Origin: Nocardioidaceae bacterium
Lineage (GTDB): Bacteria > Actinomycetota > Actinomycetes > Propionibacteriales > Nocardioidaceae
Direction: 5' to 3'
Assembly (NCBI GenBank): GCA_013696365.1
Contig: JACCYS010000312.1
Span: 1-5,288 of the forward strand
Length of the DNA stretch: 5,288 nucleotides
This document shows, piece after piece, positions 1 to 5,288 of this stretch. The stretch's first letter is position 1. Each line of letters opens with the position of its first letter. Both the position numbers and the translations under genes were made by a program. The notes beneath the pieces are model-generated. The model was not told the origin of the DNA. It saw only the letters and a list, made by a program, of their open reading frames with translations, and made no database searches.

Positions 1-588
1 GCCCTGGTCGAGGGACCGGTCGAAGTCGCCCCCCGGCAGCTCGTAGCGCATCCGAGCGAAGGCCAATGCCTCCGCGCCGTTCAGCCTGTTCTGGCCGCGC
101 CGGACCTTCGCTACCGGGAGCGACCAGGAGAACGGCGAGTAGACCTGTACACCGCCGAGCTGCTTCACCATCGCCTGCAGACCGAGAAAGCTGGTGGTGA
201 ACACGTAGTCCGGGGTGAGCCCCACCATCCCGGCGACCGACCGGGCCATCAGCTGAGGGCCGCCGTACAGCATCGCCGAGTTGATCTTGTTGCGGCCGTA
301 ACCCGGCACATCCACGTAAGAATCACGCGGGATGCCGATCACAGTGGCGGCGCCAGTCCGCAGATTCACACCGACGAGCTGGATGGCATCGGCACGACTG
401 CGCAACACCGGCTCCCCCGGGCGCGCGTCCGATCCGAGCGCAAGGATCCACACCACGTCTTGCGCTGCGTCCACACTCTCACCGGCCTGCACCCGGACGA
501 GCTCGGCGTCGGGGGCCCGGGTGGCAGATGGCGGCAACAGCACCGCGGTCGCGAGCAGGACCACCACTAGCACCAACCGACCGATCAC
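1..588 (-). CDS. LCP (LytR-CpsA-Psr) family wall-polymer ligase, 3' end beyond the left edge
   Basis: LCP proteins act outside the membrane, moving glycopolymers (teichoic acids, arabinogalactan, capsule) from undecaprenyl pyrophosphate to peptidoglycan. The 196 codons seen read without a stop to the window edge, so the C-terminus is missing. Residues 5-18 form a hydrophobic segment (LVLVVVLLATAVLL) followed by SATRA, so it is either a signal anchor or a cleaved signal peptide; there is almost no cytoplasmic part. The LCP core starts near residue 46: ILALGSDAR (48-56), an R-A-D-A version (65-68) of the usual RSDT motif, GIPRDSYVDVP (85-95) with the expected Arg88/Asp89, NKINSA (100-105), LGGVQVY (144-150), and LNGAEALAFAR..Y (169-182) leading into GGDFDR (186-191). 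These positions match the Arg/Asp residues that bind pyrophosphate and metal in the family. The GTG start overlaps the upstream lipoprotein's stop (GTGA) and has AAGGGGG four bases upstream. Family assignment is firm; the polymer transferred is unknown. Confidence 0.9.
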   Translation of the reverse strand, partial: MIGRLVLVVVLLATAVLLPPSATRAPDAELVRVQAGESVDAAQDVVWILALGSDARPGEPVLRSRADAIQLVGVNLRTGAATVIGIPRDSYVDVPGYGRNKINSAMLYGGPQLMARSVAGMVGLTPDYVFTTSFLGLQAMVKQLGGVQVYSPFSWSLPVAKVRRGQNRLNGAEALAFARMRYELPGGDFDRSLDQG

Positions 589-1343
589 CGGTCCCCCTTG
601 CTCTTGCCACCGATGCGTCGCAGCGACCGCTGCAGGTCATAGCCGAAGACGCGCCACCGGCCACCCACCCGGGTCAACGACAGCTCACCGGTCACCCTGA
701 GCTGGCTGCGTCGTCCCGACATACGCACGGTCCGCAACTGGAGATCAGCCGACGCAGTGGCGCCGATAGCCCGACCCGAGGGCGCGAAGGCACTCACCGT
801 CAACTGCCGCCGCACGGGTACGGCGTCCACGATCTTCGGCCCCAGCATCGCGTTGGTCGTCAGCCCACGCTGGTCGCGTGCTGCTTTGCGGGCATCTGAT
901 GTGAAGGTGTCGAACGCCCCGGCGAACCGCCTGGTCGGGTAGCGCTGCGAGACAAAGGCTCGATTCAGCCAGCCGTGCACAGCCCGGCCCACGCCACGCT
1001 CCAACCTGCTCGTCCGTGGCCCCGCCCGGTTGGCCGGCCAGCGCCCGGCCACCCGGGTCACCCGGGTGCGCGCCGGGGCCGCCCGGCCACCCAGACTCGG
1101 CGTATCAGGTTTGTCCGCCGTGGGCTTGGTGGACCGTTTGGTCTTGGAGGGTGCTCGCTTGCTATCGGACCCCGAGGGTGTGTCCGTTGTGGTGCTCGGA
1201 GAGCTTGACCGGCTGGCTGACGGGCTGGCAGTCGATTCAGCGCTGCGCGACGACTCGGCTGGATCCGTACACGAGGTCGCGGCACCCACGAGCAGCAGGC
1301 ACATCACGGTGCTGGCGGCAGTCGTACGGGGGACGGACATCAT
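585..1343 (-). CDS. Predicted secreted lipoprotein of unknown function, paired with the LCP gene
   Basis: I do not recognise this family. From the ATG at 1343 it has 252 residues. Residues 1-24 are a signal peptide (R6, then hydrophobic AASTVMCLLLVG) ending in A-A-T-S-Cys25, which fits the general lipobox pattern although it is not the classic L-A-G-C. Residues 26 to about 100 are a Ser/Thr/Pro linker that becomes Lys/Arg-rich, as expected for a wall-spanning tether. About 112-160 looks helical (RLERGVGRAVHGWLNRAF, then FDTFTSDARKAARD). About 178-240 alternates like beta strands and ends in LTRVGGRWRVFGYDLQ, which recalls the last strands of NTF2-like folds; that resemblance is inference. The C-terminus is strongly basic. 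Stop codons (TGA, TAG) lie just upstream of the TTG at 1352. TTG 1352, GTG 1349 and ATG 1340 are alternative starts; 1343 was chosen for its spacing from a candidate -10 box, whereas a weak GGTGG would favour 1340. It is co-transcribed with the LCP gene by overlap and may assist it; function unproven. Confidence 0.8.
   Translation of the reverse strand: MMSVPRTTAASTVMCLLLVGAATSCTDPAESSRSAESTASPSASRSSSPSTTTDTPSGSDSKRAPSKTKRSTKPTADKPDTPSLGGRAAPARTRVTRVAGRWPANRAGPRTSRLERGVGRAVHGWLNRAFVSQRYPTRRFAGAFDTFTSDARKAARDQRGLTTNAMLGPKIVDAVPVRRQLTVSAFAPSGRAIGATASADLQLRTVRMSGRRSQLRVTGELSLTRVGGRWRVFGYDLQRSLRRIGGKSKGDR
593..599 (-). promoter_or_regulatory. Shine-Dalgarno sequence of the LCP gene
   Basis: AAGGGGG on the minus strand lies four bases before the GTG start at 588, inside the last codons of the lipoprotein gene. 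Together with the 4-bp stop/start overlap it supports this GTG as the start and suggests translational coupling to the upstream gene. Confidence 0.6.
1042..1092. repeat. GC-rich patch with direct repeats and palindromes inside the lipoprotein gene
   Basis: The 13-base string CGCCCGGCCACCC occurs at 1042-1054 and again at 1080-1092. Between the copies lies a tandem pair, ACCCGGGTC (1051-1059) and ACCCGGGTG (1060-1068), each containing the perfect 8-bp palindrome ACCCGGGT. GGCCGGCC sits just before the patch at 1032-1039. The tandem unit encodes the T-R-V-T-R-V run at the linker/domain junction. The 13-base copies are 38 bases apart and so fall in different reading frames, which means they are not a peptide repeat. 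Local duplication or slippage is the simplest reading. Confidence 0.45.
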
Positions 1344-1351
1344 CGCCACCA

Positions 1352-1379
1352 ACTATCACACGCTGCGCGGTCATGTCGG
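1352..1379 (-). promoter_or_regulatory. Candidate promoter of the lipoprotein-LCP operon
   Basis: Reading the minus strand, CCGACA (1379-1374) resembles a -35 box in its GACA half. After a 16-base gap follows GATAGT (1357-1352), a 4-of-6 match to TATAAT that keeps the conserved A2 and T6; it is preceded by TGT, an extended -10 pattern. The first base of the ATG at 1343 lies nine bases beyond the end of the -10 box, so transcription would begin at or within a few bases of the start codon. This is a pattern match only. Confidence 0.35.
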
Positions 1380-1391
1380 CGTGACGCTCAC
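1379..1391. promoter_or_regulatory. Overlapping palindromes between the divergent promoters, possible operator
   Basis: GCGTGACGC (1379-1387, arms GCGT/ACGC) overlaps GTGACGCTCAC (1381-1391, arms GTGA/TCAC around three bases). The pair sits where the two candidate -35 boxes meet, a position from which one bound regulator could affect both directions. The arms are only four bases long, so chance occurrence in GC-rich DNA is quite possible. No known regulator consensus is matched. Confidence 0.25.
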
Positions 1392-1410
1392 TTGTCCGAC
1401 GGTCTAACCT
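1381..1410 (+). promoter_or_regulatory. Candidate kgd promoter
   Basis: GTGACG (1381-1386) shares four of six bases with TTGACA. After an 18-base spacer comes TAACCT (1405-1410), which fits the actinobacterial TANNNT -10 pattern. Transcription would start near 1417 and leave a leader of about 98 nt before the GTG at 1515. No terminator-like hairpin or recognisable riboswitch is visible in that leader; it contains only a short AGCGCGCT palindrome (1415-1422). Confidence 0.3.
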
Positions 1411-1497
1411 GGGAAGCGCGCTGAGACAGGCCCGTCAAGCGCACGGCGGGTCTTGAGTGCTGCTCCTGTGGGCGCAGTGACCGAACCAAGAGTCGTA

Positions 1498-1503
1498 AAG
1501 AGG
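1498..1503 (+). promoter_or_regulatory. Shine-Dalgarno sequence of kgd
   Basis: AAGAGG lies 11 bases upstream of the GTG at 1515, slightly farther than usual. It helps fix the start: the kgd frame is closed by TGA at 1422-1424, and no in-frame ATG, GTG or TTG occurs between that stop and 1515. Confidence 0.55.
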
Positions 1504-1514
1504 CGATCGCAGCC

Positions 1515-4500
1515 GTGGCTGAGTCCACTTCCGGCAACCAACAAACCGACTTCGGCACCAACGCGTGGCTCGTCGACGAGATGCGTGATCGCTATCGACG
1601 CGACCCCGATTCGGTGGATCAGGCTTGGGTCGAGTTCTTCCGCGACGGCGAGGACGCCGACGCCGGTAGAGCCGAGGGCCCGCGTAACTCCAACGGCTCC
1701 AAACAAGCCGGCAGCAATAATGGTGCGCCCAGCCCGGCGCCGGCGAAGAAGTCCAGCGGCGCTGAGGGCAACAAGTCGGACAAGCGGCGGCCCGCTCAGC
1801 GCGCCAGCTCGAGCAAGCCAGACGCCGGGAAGGGTGGGCAGGCCAGCACCGTGTCCCGGGCCCGAGACTCGGCAGAAGCGCCGTCGGCGTCGTCCGCCGG
1901 GGGCCAGCCGACACCGAAAGAGCCCGCCAAGCCAACCGCCCCAGAGCTAGTCACGGAGACCGAGCGCACACCGATGCGTGGCGCCTCGGCCCGGACCGCG
2001 ACCAACATGGACGCCAGCTTGGAGGTGCCGACCGCGACCAGCGTGCGCTCGGTGCCGGTCAAGCTGCTCATCGACAACCGCATCGTCATCAACAACCATC
2101 TCGCCCGCGCTCGCGGCGGCAAGGTCTCGTTCACCCACCTGATCGGATTCGCACTGGTCAAGGCGCTGGCGGCGATGCCGGAGATGAACCGCTCGTACGA
2201 CACCGACGACAAGAACAAGCCGGTGTTGGTCAACCCCGGTCACGTCAACCTGGGCCTGGCCATCGACGTGGCGAAGTCGGATGGCAGTCGGCAGTTGTTG
2301 GTGCCGTCGATCAAGGCGGTGGAGTCGATGGACTTTGCTGCCTTCTGGACCGGCTACGAGGACGTGGTGCGCAAGGCGCGCGACAACAAGCTGACAGTCG
2401 ACGACTTCGCCGACACCACCATCTCGCTGACCAACCCCGGCACCATCGGCACCAACCACTCCGTGCCGCGACTGATGAAGGGGCAGGGGGCGATCATCGG
2501 CGTCGGCTCGATGAACTACCCCGCCGAGTATCAGGGCGCCTCCGCCCGGGCTCTCAACGAGCTTGCGGTCAGCAAGACCATGACGCTGACGTCCACCTAC
2601 GACCACCGGATCATTCAGGGCGCCCAGTCAGGCGACTTCTTGCGCCGCGTGCACGGACTGCTGCTCGGCGAAGAGGGCTTCTACGACGAGATCTTCGCAT
2701 CGCTGCGCATCCCGTACGAGCCGGTGCGGTGGGCGCGCGACGTGGACGCAACCCACGACGACGAGGTCAGTCGGCAGGCCCGGGTGCTGGAGCTCATCCA
2801 CGCCTATCGGGTGCGCGGGCACATGATGGCCGACACCGACCCGCTGGAGTACCGCCAACGCAGCCACCCGGACCTCGACGTGGTCACGCACGGGCTGACC
2901 CTGTGGGACCTCGAGCGCGAGTTCGCCACCGGATCCTTCGGCGGGGCCACCCGCCGGTTCATGAAGCTGCGGACGATCCTCGGCATCCTGCGCGACTCGT
3001 ACTGCCGCACCGTCGGTATCGAGTACATGCACATCCAAGACCCTGAGCAGCGACGCTGGATCCAGCAGCGAGTGGAGCGCCCGCACGAGAAGCCGCCGCG
3101 CGAGGAGCAGTTTCGCATCCTGCGCAAGCTGAACCAGGCCGAGGCGTTCGAGACGTTCCTGCAGACCAAGTTCGTCGGGCAGAAGCGCTTCAGCCTCGAG
3201 GGTGGCGAGACCACCATCCCGCTGCTCGACGAGCTGTGCGAGGCGTCGGCCGATGCCGGTCTCGACGAGGTGTGCATCGGGATGGCGCACCGGGGCCGGC
3301 TGAACGTGTTGGTCAACATCGTCGGCAAGAACGCCGCGCAGATCTTCCACGAGTTCGAAGGCAACATCGACCCGCGCACCGTCCAGGGCTCGGGCGACGT
3401 CAAGTACCACCTCGGCTCGGAAGGCGAGTTCACCGCCGCCAACGGCCAGACCCTCAAGGTGTCGGTCGCGGCGAACCCCTCGCACCTGGAAGCAGTCGAC
3501 CCGGTGCTGGAGGGCATCGCAAGGGCCAAGCAGGACCGGCTCAACCGCGGTGCGGCCTACCCGGTACTGCCGGTGCTGGTGCACGGCGACGCCGCCTTCG
3601 CCGGACAGGGTGTCGTTGCCGAGACGCTCAACCTGTCGCAACTGCGCGGCTACCGCACCGGCGGATCGGTGCACGTGGTGGTCAACAACCAGGTCGGGTT
3701 CACCACCTCACCGGCCTCGTCGCGCTCGTCGCTGTACTGCACCGACGTCGCAAGGATGGTGCAGGCGCCGATCTTTCACGTAAACGCCGACGACCCTGAG
3801 GCATGCATGCGGGTGGCGCGGCTGTCGTTCGAGTACCGACAGGCGTTCAACAAGGACGTGGTGGTCGACCTCGTCTGTTACCGCCGCCGTGGCCACAATG
3901 AGGGGGACGACCCCAGCTTCACCCAGCCATTGATGTACGACCTGATCGAGAGCAAGCGCTCGGTGCGCAAGCTGTACACCGAGGCGCTGGTCGGTCGAGG
4001 TGACATCACCATCGAGGAGGCCGAGCAGGCACTCAAGGACTACCAGTTGGTGTTGGAGCGGGTCTTCGACGACGTACGCGAGGCGAAGAAAGCTCCTTCG
4101 GAGTACCAGACGGTGCCGGAGTACCCCACCAAGCCGACAGCCCCGGACGGCGGCCGAACTGCGGTGCCGATGGAGACGCTGAAGGCGATCGCCGAGGCGT
4201 ACTCCAGCCCTCCCGACGGTTTCACCGTGCACAAGAAGGTGTCCCCTCAGCTGCAGCGGCGCGCGAACGCCATCACCAGTGGGCCGATCGACTGGGCCAC
4301 CGCAGAGATGATCGCGGTCGGCGCGCTGCTGATGGACGGCCGACCCGTGCGGCTGTCCGGACAGGACTCGCGTCGCGGCACCTTCGTGCAGCGTTTTGCC
4401 ACCATCATCGACCGGACCAGTGGGGACGAGTGGACGCCGCTGCGACACCTCAGCGACGACCAGGCCAGCTTCTTCCTCTACGACTCGCTGCTGTCGGAGT

Positions 4501-5288
4501 ACGCCGCGATGGGCTTCGAGTACGGCTACTCGGTCGCCAGGCCCGAGGCGTTGGTGCTGTGGGAGGCGCAGTTCGGCGACTTCATGAACGGCGCGCAGAT
4601 CATCATCGATGAGTACATCTCCGCTGGTGAGGCCAAGTGGCAGCAGTACTCAGGGATTGTGTTGTTGCTGCCGCACGGACAGGAGGGGCAGGGGCCGGAC
4701 CACTCGTCCGCGCGGATCGAACGCTTCCTCACACTCGCCGCCGACGACGCGTTCGTGGTGGCCCAGCCATCGACCCCGGCCAACTACTTCCACCTACTGC
4801 GCCGGCAGGCGCTCAGCGCCACGCACAAGCCGATGGTGGTCTTCACGCCGAAGTCCATGCTGCGTAACAAGGCTGCGGTGTCCACCCCGGACGACTTCAT
4901 CTCCGGTGGCTTCGAGGCGGTTGTCGCGGACGACGTCACCGACACCGACGCGATCAGCACGCTGTTGCTGTGCTCGGGCAAGGTTGCGTGGGAGTTGCGG
5001 GCGGAGCGTACGAAGCGTCAGGGCGACAAGGTGAGTACCGCGATCGCCACCGTCGAGCAGCTGTACCCGCGTCCGCTGGACGAACTACGAGCCGAGATCG
5101 CCCGATACCCTAACCTGCGTGAAGTGCGGTGGGTGCAAGACGAGCCAGCGAACATGGGGGCCTGGCCGCATATGGCCCTCAACCTGGCCCCTGAGCTGGG
5201 CGATCTGCCGTTCAAGCGAGTGTCGCGACCCGGTAGCGCCGCCCCCTCTGTCGGTCAGGCCTCGCGCCACACCGAGCAGCAGAAGGAA
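1515..5288 (+). CDS. kgd: Multifunctional 2-oxoglutarate decarboxylase/dehydrogenase with fused succinyltransferase domain; 3' end just beyond the right edge
   Basis: This cytoplasmic TCA-cycle enzyme decarboxylates 2-oxoglutarate with thiamine diphosphate (E1) and carries a succinyltransferase domain (E2) on the same chain, the actinobacterial Kgd/OdhA form. The window holds 1258 codons with no stop. Residues 12-44 form the N-terminal helical segment (FGTNAWLVDEM...AWVEFF). Residues 45 to about 160 are a hydrophilic Ser/Ala/Lys/Pro linker. The E2 core runs from about 164 (NMDASLEVPTATSVR) to 400, with NNH/GKVSFTHL, SLTNPGTIGT and STYDHRIIQGA (catalytic His364). No lipoyl or subunit-binding domain is present, so lipoyl groups must come from another protein. 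E1 starts near 420 (RVRGHMMADTDPL) and has MAHRGRLNVL (His592), NPSHLEAVDPV (His657), the cofactor site GDAAFAGQG (Asp692) with NNQVG (Asn724/725), and RRRGHNEGDDP (His794). The pyrimidine-binding and C-terminal domains show LSGQDSRRGTF, LSEYAAMGFEYGY (Glu995), WEAQFGDF and PHGQEGQGPDHSSAR. The last visible residues, EQQKE, sit a few codons before the end in M. tuberculosis Kgd (about 1231 aa, from memory). In mycobacteria and corynebacteria the FHA protein GarA/OdhI inhibits this enzyme. Confidence 0.97.
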   Translation, partial: MAESTSGNQQTDFGTNAWLVDEMRDRYRRDPDSVDQAWVEFFRDGEDADAGRAEGPRNSNGSKQAGSNNGAPSPAPAKKSSGAEGNKSDKRRPAQRASSSKPDAGKGGQASTVSRARDSAEAPSASSAGGQPTPKEPAKPTAPELVTETERTPMRGASARTATNMDASLEVPTATSVRSVPVKLLIDNRIVINNHLARARGGKVSFTHLIGFALVKALAAMPEMNRSYDTDDKNKPVLVNPGHVNLGLAIDVAKSDGSRQLLVPSIKAVESMDFAAFWTGYEDVVRKARDNKLTVDDFADTTISLTNPGTIGTNHSVPRLMKGQGAIIGVGSMNYPAEYQGASARALNELAVSKTMTLTSTYDHRIIQGAQSGDFLRRVHGLLLGEEGFYDEIFASLRIPYEPVRWARDVDATHDDEVSRQARVLELIHAYRVRGHMMADTDPLEYRQRSHPDLDVVTHGLTLWDLEREFATGSFGGATRRFMKLRTILGILRDSYCRTVGIEYMHIQDPEQRRWIQQRVERPHEKPPREEQFRILRKLNQAEAFETFLQTKFVGQKRFSLEGGETTIPLLDELCEASADAGLDEVCIGMAHRGRLNVLVNIVGKNAAQIFHEFEGNIDPRTVQGSGDVKYHLGSEGEFTAANGQTLKVSVAANPSHLEAVDPVLEGIARAKQDRLNRGAAYPVLPVLVHGDAAFAGQGVVAETLNLSQLRGYRTGGSVHVVVNNQVGFTTSPASSRSSLYCTDVARMVQAPIFHVNADDPEACMRVARLSFEYRQAFNKDVVVDLVCYRRRGHNEGDDPSFTQPLMYDLIESKRSVRKLYTEALVGRGDITIEEAEQALKDYQLVLERVFDDVREAKKAPSEYQTVPEYPTKPTAPDGGRTAVPMETLKAIAEAYSSPPDGFTVHKKVSPQLQRRANAITSGPIDWATAEMIAVGALLMDGRPVRLSGQDSRRGTFVQRFATIIDRTSGDEWTPLRHLSDDQASFFLYDSLLSEYAAMGFEYGYSVARPEALVLWEAQFGDFMNGAQIIIDEYISAGEAKWQQYSGIVLLLPHGQEGQGPDHSSARIERFLTLAADDAFVVAQPSTPANYFHLLRRQALSATHKPMVVFTPKSMLRNKAAVSTPDDFISGGFEAVVADDVTDTDAISTLLLCSGKVAWELRAERTKRQGDKVSTAIATVEQLYPRPLDELRAEIARYPNLREVRWVQDEPANMGAWPHMALNLAPELGDLPFKRVSRPGSAAPSVGQASRHTEQQKE

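Noticed and set aside
1355..1360. TGTGA half-site resembling a CRP/GlxR operator
   Set aside because: The matching TCACA half is absent at the required distance, so it is only a half-site.
1030..1407. Plus-strand reading frame of 125 codons opposite the lipoprotein gene
   Set aside because: The minus strand has a coherent signal peptide, lipobox, linker and domain, while this frame has none and would cross the divergent promoter region.
1433..1438. TTGACG on the minus strand as a strong -35 box
   Set aside because: No acceptable -10 hexamer follows at 16-19 bases.
1453..1950. Plus-strand TTG-started frame of 165 codons overlapping the kgd start
   Set aside because: It is out of frame with kgd, whose N-terminal FGTNAWL segment is conserved; the product is Arg/Pro/Thr-rich shadow sequence.
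1947..2606. Minus-strand reading frame of 219 codons opposite the E2 domain
   Set aside because: It lies entirely antisense to conserved E2 motifs and shows no recognisable protein features.
2628..3674. Long minus-strand reading frame (348 codons) opposite kgd
   Set aside because: Its Val/Leu/Asp/His/Arg-rich composition is the typical antisense shadow of a high-GC gene; the plus strand here encodes conserved E1 motifs.
3708..4448. Minus-strand reading frame of 246 codons
   Set aside because: Antisense shadow of the kgd E1 region; same biased composition and no family signal.

Overview
The window is GC-rich (roughly two thirds G+C by eye) and carries a fused E2-E1 2-oxoglutarate decarboxylase/dehydrogenase (Kgd/OdhA type). 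That gene architecture is characteristic of Actinobacteria. GTG starts, a TANNNT-like promoter and Ser/Thr/Pro-rich lipoprotein linkers fit the same phylum. The sequence alone does not support a genus. My impression is of a non-mycobacterial actinobacterium, because the enzyme's linker and several loops differ from those I remember in Mycobacterium tuberculosis Kgd.

Left part (1-1343, minus strand): two envelope genes run leftward as a tight pair. The first, 585-1343, encodes a predicted lipoprotein: signal peptide with lipobox, a long Ser/Thr/Lys/Pro linker and a basic C-terminal domain of unknown function. Its stop codon overlaps by 4 bp (GTGA) the GTG start of a LytR-CpsA-Psr (LCP) family gene that runs off the left edge. 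LCP enzymes attach undecaprenyl-linked glycopolymers to the cell wall, so the pair probably acts outside the membrane in wall assembly.

Middle (1344-1514): a short divergent intergenic region. It holds a candidate promoter for each direction, with the two putative -35 boxes one base apart, and two overlapping short palindromes at that point. The leftward promoter would give an almost or fully leaderless lipoprotein mRNA. The rightward one would give a leader of about 98 nt.

Right part (1515-5288, plus strand): one large uninterrupted gene, kgd (odhA/sucA type), 1258 codons in the window and still open at the right edge. By comparison with the remembered M. tuberculosis protein, only a handful of C-terminal residues are missing. 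It supplies the E1 (thiamine diphosphate) and E2 (succinyltransferase) activities of the 2-oxoglutarate dehydrogenase step of the TCA cycle on one polypeptide. Most other long reading frames, on both strands, are compositional shadows of these three genes. I see no RNA genes, mobile elements, CRISPR arrays or attachment sites. The least explained part is the lipoprotein/LCP pair and its shared control region with kgd.
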